Positions 33,840 through 46,865 are shown, numbered from the stretch's first letter. The stretch: DNA of 64,000 nucleotides from Plasmopara viticola (GCA_001695595.3 MBPM02000013.1:744001-808000), one strand, 5' to 3'. Translations and numbers: made by a program. Notes: a model not told the origin generated them from the sequence alone.

Positions 33840-35060
33840 ACATGGTGGCACACGTATTGGCGGGACTAGTCAGCTACCCAATGGCCGATAACGTTGCAAA
33901 GCCTCCGGCAAGACGAGCGGCTCGCGTACGTCATGTAAGAGCCGATCTGGTTCCACATTGATCTGACACAAAAATAGAACGAGGTCACGTGTTCCTGGTC
34001 CGGCCAGTCCACGCCGTAACTCGTGGATGGTAGTTGAGCCGCAACGTAGCTTTCGTCGCCACATTGCATGTGCATTCCAGCTGGCGGCTCTTGCCGACAT
34101 GCTGTGCGTCGATGTGCGCTGGCTGCTGAATTGCACATCGACTAAGGCTACACTGCTGTTCAGCCTTATCAACAGTTGCGATGGTTGCAGATGCTGCACC
34201 AAGAGCTGACATAAGTGATTCGCCGAGTTGTAGGACTTTGTGATGCAAGCACGGTTGACGTTTTTCCGCAAACGTCTGCCGCCGCAGCATCCTACGTCGC
34301 AGTGAGCGCCAGCGGTCAGCATCGTATTATACCAAGCATTTTCGGCTAGGACTCATTTTGAAACAATGGCACACTTCAGGCCTCACCTAATTGAGCTGCA
34401 CGACTGGAGGGCGTAGAAAGGTGATGTAGAAAGTTTTGTACAGCTACGCAAGCGTCTGTAACGCAACCGCCTGTCGATACATAACGCTTTACAGCTCCGC
34501 TTCACCTTTCGGCTGCTCCTAGTTTGATCGAGGCTTTGTTTTGTGTAGGCAACGACTTTAGACACCACCTACTGTCCACGAAAAAGAATATTTCTCCGTT
34601 GAAACAGAGCGGCACTTTTTCTTTGATTGCGCTCTCGCACAAGCTTTATGGCCTACCATCTTCCATGAATGGGAATCTATCTTTAAAAGACCGCTCAACC
34701 GGAACCAGATTGTGCTTAGACATCTACCACGTATCGTGGGATTGAAGACATGTGGCATGTGCTCCGGTCATTCACTCTGCACGTTTTGTGGACCGACCGC
34801 AATAATCGATCATTTAACAGACGTACACCAACGCGGGCCATTTCAGCGATTCGGGTAATCTACTCCACTTTCGGTGCTCACGTGCGGGCTTGTTTCGTCG
34901 AAGCTACGATGAGCTCCAGTCTCTCTTACTACACCGACAATCCCAGGAACTGCAAAGGATTCTGTCCCTGTAGAGTATAATGAAAAAAAATGACTCGCTC
35001 TTACACGTGTGTTACATGGCTTTAATTCCTGCTCTAAGTTTAGTAAAGTTCAGTGGGTCG
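33840..35060 (+). mobile_element. LINE 3' fragment, right arm
   Basis: Plus-strand counterpart of 6,450-7,760. It keeps ETERHFFFDCALAQALWPTI (about 34,588-34,650) and NRNQIVLRHLPRIVGLK (about 34,695-34,745), the zinc-binding C-terminal region of a LINE ORF2, before frame changes. It is better preserved here than in the left arm, but truncated at about 33,840 at the inner edge of the arm, so reverse transcriptase and endonuclease are missing. Confidence 0.6.
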
Positions 35061-35939
35061 AGCGGAACGTGCCCATACTCGATTACACGAACACTTCGCA
35101 TGAGCCAAGGACGAAGACACCTGTTTAGATCAAGTCTCTTTGTTCACGCTTGCCGCAATCGTCTAATAATCATCTTTACGTAAGCTACCAGCCTTAGGTT
35201 CTGACATTGGTGTCGACGACGTAGAGGCCTCCGCTTACACACGGTCCCGGATAATCCACCTACTGGATGCTTTGATTTGGACGACTTATTTCTTGAACGG
35301 CAAATCAGAGTACACCTGCTTTTACGCAAATGAGAAAAAGTTCACTGGGAAAATCCAACCTGCAATATATCATACCTGCATACCCCAGATACTTTCAAGA
35401 CATTATATTAAAAAGGGCTAATTTGACTTCATAACTGAACATTTTCTGGAAAACACGTCAAATTTTGTGATTCACACATCATGAGGACCCTGCATACCAT
35501 TCCGGTTCCTAGCTCAGCGTACAAGCAACCAAAACGACAACACTGGTGTACTGCATATTAGGTAGGATCGACGTGATAGAAAAGAAGTAGTCGTATAACA
35601 TCAATACAAGCACCTTACCACTGAGCCTTTAGTGCGCCCGCGATTTGATAGACTAATACGGGTATGAAAACGGTAGGCCAAGCAAAAGTGCTTGATCGTC
35701 TTGGATTGATGCGAACCCACCCATTGTTACCTCTGCGAGAAACCTCTAGCGAGCAAACCGGTATAAATACGGATTCTTTATCCATTCTTGTAAAGCTTCT
35801 TATAGCGAAAAATTAGCTTTAATGCAAAAGCTGGGCTTTTGAATCGGCCTATAACTCCCTCTCATTAAGCCTTATTTCGCATTTAACAAAGACTCTTTGA
35901 CGGTTATGCAAAGATAGCAAGAAAGGCTGGGACATTAAA

Positions 35940-37060
35940 CGATGGTCAAGCTAGCTTCTAAGAAGGTAAGTTTGGTTTTCAAGACATTGAAAGGAGCATC
36001 TGCACTAACTACGGCCTTTGCCACATGCAACAAAGCCTGCACCTGCGCCGTGGGATACGAGCCGGAAGTATCTCACTTGCTAGAAGCAAAACCAACTCTG
36101 GAAGACCATTTTACTCCGCCGAGACGTGATACACGTACCTATCTTTCTTTCTTGCCCGGTGGTCCGCAATTTTCCCCAACTTCTGGTGATTAAGTAAAGT
36201 AAACGCTTTGTCATATACTAGTCGAAATATCTATTTGCTTAGCTGTGTAAACTTCAGATCTACGACAATGCTACATATACAGGAATATTTTCTGGGGATA
36301 AGCTCCAAAAGGTGATAAACTTGCCGTAACGTTAATAGGTCAAGGTAAAGGCCTTTTACTTAAAACAATATGGTCCACAGTTTGGGATGACCTTAATTAT
36401 GCGGCCACCACAATAGGGAATCATGAAAAAGGAGGCAAAGTAAAGGTGGCAAATCAAGGACTAGACAAATTTCAGTGTCTGAAGTCTTCAACACAGAGGG
36501 CGAAGGCCAATGTGATACACTTATTTTTGATTTTTAGAGTAAGTTGCTGTTTTGTGATTGTTTCACTCACGACAAATAAAGATGACGACCTTCTTGATAA
36601 GGATTTTTTGTTGACGCATGCCATGATGCCGAGCAGGACGCTTACCTGCTTTGCGGGCCGCAAGGGGTTTACAGAGGCTACTTCTCGTTAGGCATTTATT
36701 AAAGGAACTTGGTATAAAGTCACTTGCCTCAGCACGATCTACCGGAGGCTATGCATACTCCACTCAAGAAAGTATTTTTTGTCATTACAATCCAAAGGAT
36801 ATAGAGACACCCTTAAGCATTATAAAATACTGTTACCAACACTCGATTAAGACGAGCTATTCTGGGATTGAATGAACTTTCCGGTTGTTATGACCCGAAA
36901 CTTGCGTGAGCTTAGAGTACAACCTGCTCAATAAGTGTGTCCGAGACAACATGTTTTTGTATTGCCTCGGCTTCACATAATCTTTAGCCAGGCGCAGCAA
37001 ATGTAAGCTCTTAATGCAGGTATGAAGTCTCATATACCAGAAGCCTGGATTACTTACTCT
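35940..37060 (+). pseudogene. Unrecognised coding remnant, right-arm copy
   Basis: Plus-strand partner of 4,400-5,690. The 83-codon frame 35,942-36,193 carries EPEVSHLLEAKPT and TPPRRDTRTY, and reads through the position that is a stop in the left copy. Frames 36,446-36,691 (LTCFAGRKGFTEATS) and 36,651-36,875 continue it with shifts. A two-copy peptide-level match argues for an ancestral gene, possibly multi-exon. The family is not recognised and the copy looks broken. Confidence 0.4.
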
Positions 37061-38349
37061 CCCATGTCACTTTAAATTAGTTTTTTTCAAAATTAACCAT
37101 TTGGCTTAGCAAGGCGGCTGAGCATATTTAGCTGAACACAAGATGCGCTCAAATATACTCGAGAAAAACTCAAAGGGAGATCTTAACTTGTTCAATCAGA
37201 TGAAATTAATTTCGACCGAAATTCAATTAATTTACGTTTAGTATTCACGAACAAGATAAAAAGTGTCTTTTGAATCGTTCACGGTCTATTAAAAGGTTGA
37301 CCAGCTTAAATCATCGACGTTTTCGACGAACAGTCGACGCACCCAAAACTGCTCCTCAAAGATATTATGAAGTGATCCTCATGTTAATCCTGAGGTGCAC
37401 TTATTTCGAAGCGTCGTCTTCGCGCACGAGTGATTGATATGTCACGTACGGTTGGCCGCACGGCGTCTGATAAAAGTCATACCTACTACCAGACAGAGTT
37501 TGGGTAATATATCAGACTGCGTGTGCATTCGAGCGACCAGACAAGCTCTTACAAAGTCCATCTTCGGATCGAATTGAGATCGCGAGCATGGACATGTCAG
37601 CTTTCGCCGAGTGTACATGTAACCGAGCTCGATCAAGGAAACACTTAGGTCGTCCAGCTATTACACTCACGATTAAGGACGACGATAGAAGGATGTTCGT
37701 GAGGACCTGGTTGTGATGGCAAAATGGTGGAAACAAGAAGAAGCTCAATTTGAAGTCGATCAGAATTCCGATGTGCAATCTGCTCATTAAGCACGATTTA
37801 GTCTCATCCGACACGAGCACCCAAAATACTGATTAGCTTACGATAAGGCTTCGTGAGTCGATGGTCCGACTTTAAACTGAATAATTCAAAGCAAAAAAGG
37901 ATTAGAGTACGTATATTTAAGTCTATGCAGACTTAGGCTATGAGAAAGATCAGCATTCGTATTGGGCCGGCCTTCATAGAGAAGTAGAACAGATTTGTAG
38001 GGTGTAGAAAAAGGCGGTGTTTTCAGTGCATATTTGGACCAAAATAGGTCTCAAATTAAGCCAGAAGACTTTAACTTACTGGCTTGACATTTGTAATCGA
38101 TGAAAGAAGTAAAGAAACATCAAGGCCATGGATTACTGAATCTTTTCTTGACATAAGTATGAGGTGTCGAACGGTCAGAGGAAGATATAAGTGAATTACC
38201 GCTGCTAGAAAATTTTTTGCACATGATAATAGGACTTTGAGTTATGATTAGCAAACATACCAGAATCGAAATAAAGGATTTTTTGTAAAAAGTTTTGCTT
38301 AGCAGGATTTCTTCGGAAGAATTTACGACCTTTTGAAATGGTAGAGAAA

Positions 38350-40560
38350 GCAAATTTTACGACCAGATGACATGTCAATTAAATGAGATACAATTGCGCG
38401 GCAAAATTGGCTTTAAATGGGCCTTTAAGCCCACCACAACAGCAAAGGCGCGTCTATCGATTCCCTTCGCCGGAAGTCAGCAGACAAGGCGATGAATACG
38501 GCGAAAACTTACCCGGCTCGTCGCCCACTAGTGCTCCAGAGATTCCTTACGTTTATAATAACGCTGTCAAAACAGCCCACCAAGGACAACTTAAACTTGA
38601 CGTCAAACGAAAGAGTCATGCGAGAAACCCTACTTAAAAGAAGGTAAGTTTATGGCCTCGAAGGAAAGGATAGCTTGGTCGAGACCGTCTCTTTCACGGC
38701 TCGGTTGAAATAAGCTATTCTAAGATTGAGTGAATCTCTAGGGTACTGCTACCCGAAATCAAACCACTTTTACGCAGCGACATTATGCTGATCAAGTGGA
38801 TTAGAAACATATCACGTTCGGGATATCGCAGCTTCGACACATTGCAAAACCAAGTTTCAGGATCGTAAGTCCCAGGCGCGGGCCCTACTATACCCCAACG
38901 CGCGTCAAAAAAGACCGCGACTTGTCTACGAAACATCCGGTGCTAAATTTTTTGATCACAATTAATTGTGTTAGGGCATATGTATTATTACATATAAAAT
39001 GGTGGTGTACCTCTATTGCCACGTGAAAATACTGCTGATCTTAGCGGTCGATGAGCGCCGTATGAGACCGCACTATCCTCGATCGTGTGCCTCTTTCATG
39101 ATATGAAGCAGCTTATGCGACACCGAGTGTGCACGCTTGACTTGCTCTCGAACTTGATCGCGCACTCAGACCATAGCTTTCTTAGAGCGTTTTTTACCGT
39201 TGAGGCTCTTTAAAGAGGAATGAAGTCGTTTGGTCATGTGACTGATGAGCTTTACGATTGAATTAGCCGCCTATTGTCTCAGCGCCCGGCCTTTGATCTG
39301 CGTCGAAAGTGACGACTGCTAGGTGGAGCTGCGTCCATCGGCCGAGTATTTCCCATCTGCAGGTCCTTCTTTTCCTCGTTAAGCATTTTTTCGGAAAGCT
39401 AATGAACCTATCACGGGACGGCGATTTTTGCAGGTGCCCGGCGATGTAAATCTTTTTATATTGTGCTAATGGCTTTGTCACAGAGCCCACCAAAAAATGT
39501 GCCCAATTTTGTCTTTTTTTATCACACTTAAATCTTACTGGTCCCCGATATCATTCAAAGTCGAGAATGTTGGGGTTTTCAAAGGCGTTTGCTCGACCCA
39601 TGCGGCAGATGACAATTCTATTTGCAGGCGATGAGGCTGATAGAACTGAACCGGAAGTATTTTAAACGAAGAGCTGAAGGATTAATCTTCGAAGAACCCG
39701 CGGCGGTCCTCGTCATTTCTCTCGACGAAGGAGAGAGTGTTGGACTAACGGGCGACGAAGAAGAATAGGCGCGTGCTTCCTGCTGCGGTGGAAAATGAAG
39801 GCTTTTTTCAGAGTCTGTCTTGTTTAAACAGAATTTTAGTGAGCAAACTGCCTTCGACATGTCACCCATGATGCAGGTTCAGCCATTGTCACAGCAGCCT
39901 TTGTTTCGGTGGAGCCTAATGCTCAAAGGTTGTTTTCGATAAAAGGTGCTGTTGGGGAACAAAGCAACCTTTTTAAAAAAATGGATAATTTTTTAATGAC
40001 CAGGTTGACAAATCGCCTTCTTTCCGCTTAAACATCATTGTAAACAATTCGTATGACAGGCAAAGAGTGGTGGATAGAGCTTGTCCCTCACCTACTGGAT
40101 GTTGCTCAAGTCTTCTGATGGAAGCCGTTGAGCGTTTGTGTCAAAAATTAGCGTTCCGTTGAAATTAGCTCCTCGTGCAACCGATTTGAACACGGAAGTT
40201 TTCTAAAGAGAAACCAAACTGAATGTTGGCCCCTTTTAAGTCGCAAGTTTCGAGGTGCTTATAGGGAATTGCTGATTGGCCCAAACATTGACACTGTATT
40301 ACAGGTATCAGACAATGAACGGCAGATGTCAATTTATACCGAACGCGGCTAAGGCTTCTTTATTAAGCTTTTAAACCCCCACTCCTAGTTGCTTTTAACC
40401 GGAGTGTAAATTTAAAGGTCAAATTTATCGCTGCATGCTCCAGTACCGCGTTGTCACGCCTGACATTGAGTCTTGCTTACATGTGTGCAACTCTCTCTCA
40501 GTTCGAATATTAACATATATCATCGCTCCAACAGAATATAAGAGTTTTCTTATCAATTTT
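38350..40560 (-). repeat. PEP carboxykinase 3' flank, copy C (inverted)
   Basis: Reverse complement of the flanks at 1,038-3,150 and 19,909-22,150, for example 40,440-40,540 (matching 1,120-1,220), 39,400-39,490 and 38,460-38,560. No intact gene is seen. The minus-strand frame 39,618-39,869 is matched by short broken frames in the other copies. Confidence 0.75.
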
Positions 40561-40680
40561 TTCAGGGAGCCTTTAACTCTCACCCAGTTTCGCTAACTTC
40601 CACCCAGTCTGCGATTATATAGAACCCCTAACCCCAGTTCACAACGGTGATTGGCTACAGTTGCCCGAAAATAGATCTAA

Positions 40681-41014
40681 GGATTGTAACCTCAAACGCA
40701 AATGTGAAAGATTGCGCATCGCATCGTCATCTCTTACTCAACGCCCACCAAAACGCACATTTTTAACGTCAAGACATTTCAGCTTTCACGATCTTCACAA
40801 TATACTGCCAAGATATTTCAGCGCGTACCTACGGCAGTCCGCGGTACGCTCGACAACCTATTGCTGATTAAAAGATTTGTTTTGAGGGTCAGAAATACCA
40901 GAAAAGTTGGTCACAGTGTCTTGACGTTAAAAATGTGCGTTTTGGTGGGCGTTGAATAAGAGGTGACGATGCGATGCGCAATCTCTCATATTTGCGTTGG
41001 AGGTTACAGTCCTG
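40681..41014. mobile_element. Foldback/MITE-like element with ~96 bp terminal inverted repeats
   Basis: Positions 40,681-40,776 and 40,919-41,014 are reverse complements with only about seven mismatches over ~96 bp, separated by ~142 bp of unrelated sequence. Each outer end carries a TGTAACCTC-type end and each inner end ACGTCAAGACA. Total length is ~334 bp with no coding capacity, typical of a non-autonomous DNA transposon (MULE or foldback type). The outer right end interrupts the PEP carboxykinase copy 3 coding sequence directly after codons for GIHN. I found no convincing target-site duplication, perhaps because the left side was later deleted. The low mismatch between arms suggests it is younger than the large duplication. 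Confidence 0.75.
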
Positions 41015-41110
41015 CAGATGTTGTGGATACCAAGCTTGCTCAAGCCCAGAGTGGCAGTTGTGGTCTCGTGTTCCACCATTATGTTGGTGGAAAAAAGGCG
41101 ACGTGGATCG
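41015..41110 (-). pseudogene. PEP carboxykinase copy 3, 5' coding stub
   Basis: The minus strand reads RRLFSTN then VEHETTTATLGLSKLGIHN, matching the N-terminus of copy 2, and then runs straight into the terminal inverted repeat of the element at 40,681-41,014. Beyond that element the sequence is unrelated and then the 3' flank, so the remaining ~95% of the coding sequence is gone. Upstream of RRLFSTN the copy has small indels relative to copy 2. Confidence 0.8.
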
Positions 41111-41740
41111 TTAAGTACAAAAGTGACAGTGAATACTTGAAATTCCAAGAAGGTAATGATGACGCACTCTTGTCGACACGCCACTGCAAGTTTAACACAA
41201 AAATCTTGCAAAGCGGAACATCTCCTGAGACAAAATTAGTCCCGATATTTGCCGTTCAACTGAATTCGACTTGTCCAAATCACTCATTCCGATTTTTTTT
41301 AATTTTTTCAAAGCCAGTATGCTTCGGTCAGTGAATGTAAGTGATACTTAGAAGGCTGTGGAAAAATACGACGTATGGCAAGAAAATTTTGTCCGCTCAT
41401 TGCGTCAATCTCAATATCAAAACATTTGAATGTACCTATGACGCTCCTGAGCTCTGTAAAAAACGTTAATGATGAATTGAAATCGGCTTCGATCTGCATA
41501 CATAGAATGTAGCTTGTGTCATAATAAAAACAGTAAGAAAAATTGAGACGTTGCGGTTGTAGATCACCTTGCGTATTAGCTTTTAGTGTATCTAGCCTAT
41601 TTTTGCGAGTTACACGACTGGATGGTACTGGACATCGTAATTCGCATGCACAACGTATGTGACAGGGAGCGTCTCGTCGCATGCGTACACAGAAACACAT
41701 CATCTGACAACGCTATTAAAGGCTACAGATCCATAAATGT

Positions 41741-44700
41741 TATAATACTAATAGCATTGTTACTGTAAAAGTCTGGATCGGGGCGATGCCGAAGTGGGGG
41801 TTACATAAAAGTAACAGGATAAGAAGTCATTGGCGGTGTGAACTATGAAGAGCAATGTGTCCGTGTATCAATTTCATAAACTTACTTGATTTACAAGTAT
41901 TGGCAGCATAATCAATCTGTGGACAAAAGTCACGACATTTTTAGACATAAATATAAGGTAGCATCCGGTACTAGGGAGTTAGCAGAAAAGAAGTGCTTAA
42001 TTCATACTGATCGCTATTACTATGCCAGATAGTAGCTGTAGAATATTTCTCTAACAAGACATTCAAAGATCAGCCTGATCGTGGATAAGCTCAGTTTACA
42101 TTAAGTCTTGGTATATGAGTTATGTCACCTCTTATAGTCAAGTAGATAGCAATTTGCAAGAGGTACTATTAAAAAACCACCGAAGTCACAGCAAATGGTT
42201 GCAATTTACCCACTCCAATCATAGTGCCGTCTAAAAATGATGGAGCATTTACCGCCTTTTAACTGAACTGTACTTGAATCTTCTCAGCAAGGCTGTTCAA
42301 ATATATGATTTTTTGAATACAATGGTTTACTGAACATGTTGGTGTTGATCGAATAGCCATAGGTTGCTGCTACGTTTTGGTGACATCTGTTTAAGCAAGA
42401 AAAAACCTTTCTTTCCGATGTCAATGACACAGCAACCTTAAAATAGTGATCAGTTCTTGGGGACACACTGTGCAGCATGTGCACTGGTCCAGTATTTAAA
42501 TTTGCACTCAATAACTCAAATCTTGCATTGACGGGCTTTATATCTTTTCATAAAAATGGTCTTGGCCCCTTAACAATTCGCTAACTCTTATAACCAAAGT
42601 TTTTGCGGAATTAAAATGGGAAAGGCACTAAATATGTTTGGCTGTCAGGCTTTTATGTGTACCCAGTTCTCAAGATGAAACTATCTGACGCTGCTGGAAA
42701 GCCTTTTTTAACGTAATTAATCAACCAAAGAGTACGATTGCATTCGTCAATGACTAACAGAGAAAACCCGAGGGGGTAAACTTGACATCAACGAGCAAGT
42801 ATGGACATCTTTTTATCGGACATTTCAGAGTTCTTGAAAGGCATGAGTCACCGTACACCATCAATCTTTCGAATAGTATATCGAACGCCGCTAAAAAATA
42901 TTTATGTTGGCAGTCCGAAAGGTATTACGATCCTCAGATATACAAGTCTTATATGTGTCTCGAATTTTCCCGACATCTTGTATAAGCATTGCATTCGCGC
43001 TTGACCTGGCTGGTAAAACGAGTACGAGTGGCCATAATATAAACGATAGCGTGTGTAGACACCGCCATGCCTGTCATTAAATTATAGGGCTGATTTTGTG
43101 AGCCGGTCGAGCCTGGAGCTCATTATGAGGTAACTGAAACTTCCGACAGAGATCGGACATTTGCGGTCGATCCGACATGTCCGTTTCTTTTTCAGGGACC
43201 TCAGCAGTCCGATGTTTGTGGAAGAATCCAGGAGGGCTGACAATTTGATTAGTCTCGAGGGCGTACCTTCGGCCGCACAAAATCCACTGCATCAAAAGAG
43301 CACAAGATTGAGGCATAAGTGGCCTCCTCTACTTTTTTTCTCGCTAAGTCCAGCGGCACTCTGATGTATATATATTGTGCTGCGAAGATGAGGCACATTC
43401 ACGAGTGCAGAAAGTCTTATTGCGAAGTGGCGCGGTAATTAACATCAAGACCTTATGCGAGCCACCGTATGGCTACGGACCGACTTTTCGGAGGCCATTT
43501 TGTTTTGATATTAAAAGCAGCGGCTGGTTCGTAGTTAAAAACAAGGTGTTTAAGCCGCGCGAAGCAATTATATAGTATTAGCTTTTTACCCTACACAAAG
43601 TTGTAGTTCATAGAGCCGACTAGACATTATACCGAAGTCGTGATATCGTGGAAAGGAGCTCATTCAGACCTGTTAAGCACTATAAGCTCACAAGCGTAAA
43701 GCATTTCGTCTCCAACAAAATCACTCACTCCCAGAACAGGTTTTTGACTAAGCGATGGCGATAAAGGGTCTGGGAGAACTTTATACGTCGTGATAGCCTT
43801 TCGTGTTCTCTAGTTTCGTGCGACGCCGAGTGAAACGCTTAGTCGAATTTCGATGCGGTGCTAGAAGCACGTGCGTAGCGGCCGATAGTGGCGCTCTAAT
43901 CAAGCTCTCATCGACCAGCTCTTCTTTAAGATTTTACGCAAGATGAGTTTTCGTGGGTCACTTGCGATGAGCAGAGCAACTGAGCATTTTACTTAAAAGC
44001 ATGGCCTATATTAATAAATGCTCTTGCTCGTCACACCCAATGCTCAGAAGTTGAGCATAAATCTCACGAGATGGCGACATGTGTCGCAACATGGAGGTGG
44101 CCGAGCAACAAATTTCTTTGCTTACTGCATTGATGATTTTGGTCATCACACTTACAGTTGATATGGAACGTGAGATGTTTAACGTCGCTCTCTGCTTCCT
44201 GGTCTCCAGCGCTAATGACCTAATCAACGAGAGCATACCAGTTCATCTCGGAGTTGCCATGGAGTTTGCTGTCCTTACGAGTGAAGGCTTCCGTTTGGCA
44301 GGTGAGTCTGAAGACAAGTCTATTAGCATTGGCGTCGATAGCCTCAGCAGGCGAAGAGCCAGACGAGTGCTCGCCGAAGCGCCTGTACCGCTCCTTATCC
44401 TTATAAATGCCCGTAGGCGGAAGTGTCTAGGGGTACCAAGTGGAAGGCACGCGTTTTCCGCTGAGGGAAGTGGGAAGCTCTTTCGGGGCCATCTTAAAAT
44501 TACCCGCTCTATTGCAAGCACACTACTTTTAGTTCGCGGCCCACGGCGCTGGTGCAGCCTTAGACATAGAGGTGCAGATGGCGAATGCAACTCTCTTTGA
44601 AATTAATATTAATTATCCTTTAAATGACCCTGTTGCTTGGTGGTCTTCTTTGATGTGTGTATGGTCATTTTAATTACAATGTTGACTGTCCGAGAAAAAG

Positions 44701-46865
44701 TCAAAAGGTGACGAATTACACTTATATGTTGCCGAAGTTTTTACAGATGAAATGTAAAGGGCAATCTCATATATCCAGGGCTTTGTGCTCAAATTATGGA
44801 AAATGGTGCCGCAAGGTAACTAAAACCTGCCTAACTTGCTATGTACATTCAGTTGGTTATATAAGTTGAGGTAAGATCCAAAACACATTTCACTGTCTAG
44901 CACACTTAGAAAATTAAAGTGCCAAGGCATCCCCCTAATCGCCGGATAATCCGATTCCAAGGCAGGATATGCTTGTTAAAAAGAAAAGGGAACTCATTCC
45001 CCTTTCGCTAACCAGCCCCACCCCTTATTGAAGTACCCCTAATGATCTTGAGCGCACACCATTTGATAGGATAAAAAGCATTCGCAATGCAAAATACCTT
45101 GCACATATGGAAGTTGTAATTTGATAAGTTTCAGGTTTTTCGAGAGACTTGAATAGGGGTGTGGGCTCAGGAAGCGGTACCGGCAAGGAGTACTTTCCTT
45201 TCTGGGCAGGGATTGGCTTGACCTTGAGCGGTGACTCAAAAAGGTCGCCATCCACGTAGTCGACACACGAGCGTCTTGGGTTCTTGCTCTCGGGGACATT
45301 CTTCGATGGGCCGTGTTGGCCTCTCTTCCGCGTCATCTTGACAGCTAGACGGACGCCGTCGTGGTCGCATCCGCAGCGCTTGACACGAAGCTCCGCCCAT
45401 TCTTGTTGAGTACAGCTGGGCGGCGTCATCGTGCTGAGCGGCTTGTCCGCTGTTGCTGAGTCGGAAGAGGAAGTTCGTCGCGCCGCCGCCGCACTCGATC
45501 TGGGTCGATTTGAATGGCAAATCTCCGGCGCGAAGCCACACACCGGACCCTTATATTAAATAGGCCGGTTTTTTAGACTTTTCATGTTGATGAGTTATGT
45601 CATCGAGCACCCAGATGTCGCACAAATATGGAGCGATAGCTTCACGTCACCAATGATAACTCGGAAACAAAAGCAAATTGCGGCGATGTAGAACATGCGT
45701 TAGACTTATAAAACGCAGCCGCATCCAGTGGTGCATTAATGTGGCGGTTTTAAGGATTTGCCGATTTCACGAGTCGGTGGCTATCCTCCGTGTTTGGTAC
45801 AGTTGACTCAAATCTACAGGTTTACAATATTAATTTGGCATGAACAAACAAACAATTAAGTACTAAAAGCCCAAGCAGAGTGTCCACAAACCCAACAGTG
45901 TCTCAATATACAAATCTTTAAATTGCTACCACCGACTGAAGCAGGTGGCCCATTGAACATGGTGGGCGAGGATGGGGACGGCTTTGCAGTTTTAGAGACG
46001 GTGGATGGCGGCAAAACCAAGCAGGTGGTATAAAAAAATTTACAGAAGAGTACGACTACGAAGAAAAGCAGGAGATAGAAACGATGATGAAGAGCTATCA
46101 CCATCTCATGAAGCAATGGTTTCGTCAGCGTCGTATGAAAGGAAGCTGATAAATTGATAACGATCACGACAGAAGATCATTGTTCTAAGCAGCAGGTTTA
46201 TAATATGTGCAAAAAAAACTTGCACTGGATTTAGGGCTATGAGGAGGGGTGGGGAGCGGCTCGGACCCTGTCGCATAACATCAACTGTATTTAGAAGACA
46301 TTCAGCTCACGCGCAAAATCCGAAGCTTTCTCTCAAATAGAGAAAAGGCGTGTGTTTCTTAAAAGGTGCGCAGGGATGACATTTCAGCGGTTTTAATAAT
46401 TGTCGATCGAAACACTTGCACAGATGATACACCATAGATTTTATACTACATTTTAGTAACATACTCTCACTTCTGATAAGAGTGTAATTGATTGTTTATA
46501 ACAAATTTTCTTGCAAAATTAGATAAGATAACTTACAAAAAAGAAAGCAAAATGCTGTTGTGATAAAATGGTGTAAAGAAGTATCAAAAGCGCAACCACA
46601 TTAAATTTTGCGCTAGTACCTCATTAACAGCGATTGCTTCGCGCACATTGTTGCCTCATAATGCAAAAACAGACTTTACAATTACGGCGAAGGCATAACG
46701 GTAAGAAAAAGCATCTAACATTATGATTACTATAATTAATTTCAATCATGATAAAAACTCTATCCCTCAACTAGTCCATGTCCTTTTTTCGTTTACCGCC
46801 CAGCCGTGGCATTGCTGCCGCATTCAGTAGCAAATTTGCGGTAATCCAGGACCATCACTCGAGCT
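41741..46865. other. Decayed or intergenic region
   Basis: No gene is supported with confidence. Around 42,600-43,000 a weak FGCQAFMCT peptide with several stops recalls the integrase-to-RT region of copia elements, but too little is left to call. Frames 43,375-43,575 and 44,079-44,600 are unrecognised. 46,200-46,860 is AT-rich and is presumably the promoter side of the following anoctamin gene. Confidence 0.4.
45025..45543 (-). CDS. Hypothetical protein, 172 codons
   Basis: A minus-strand frame with an ATG start and plausible composition: a Ser/Ala-rich N-terminus, a basic middle (KMTRKRGQHGPSKN) and a Pro-rich stretch (KYSLPVPLPEPTPLF). No domain, signal peptide or membrane segment is recognised. 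It stands alone between repeats, with no second copy in the window to test conservation. A real small gene, an exon of a larger one, or a chance frame are all possible. Confidence 0.3.
   Translation of the reverse strand: MCGFAPEICHSNRPRSSAAAARRTSSSDSATADKPLSTMTPPSCTQQEWAELRVKRCGCDHDGVRLAVKMTRKRGQHGPSKNVPESKNPRRSCVDYVDGDLFESPLKVKPIPAQKGKYSLPVPLPEPTPLFKSLEKPETYQITTSICARYFALRMLFILSNGVRSRSLGVLQ

Larger units (their letters stand above)
30551..33840. other. Intergenic region holding an inverted repeat pair
   Basis: Apart from the inverted pair at 30,659-30,922 and 32,327-32,588 nothing coding is supported. The frames 31,621-31,815 and 32,036-32,284 have no recognisable features. A B-box-like GTTCGAGTCTC at about 31,914 has no matching A box. 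32,640-33,840 is AT-rich and featureless by eye. Confidence 0.5.
33840..41740 (-). repeat. Right arm of large inverted duplication
   Basis: Reverse-complement counterpart of the left arm from 33,840 to about 40,560. After a junction it continues from about 41,015 to 41,740 with sequence matching the 5' side of PEP carboxykinase copy 2 (17,600-18,380). Inside are the LINE 3' part (33,840-35,060), the tRNA-like segment, the unrecognised coding remnant, the PEP carboxykinase 3' flank, a foldback element and a stub of the gene itself. The middle of the gene has been lost between about 40,565 and 41,015. The outer boundary near 41,740 is approximate. Confidence 0.75.

Noticed and set aside
42600..43000. 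Copia-type polyprotein remnant (FGCQAFMCT, later frames)
   Set aside because: One short motif resemblance with many stops; no protease, RT or LTR evidence nearby.
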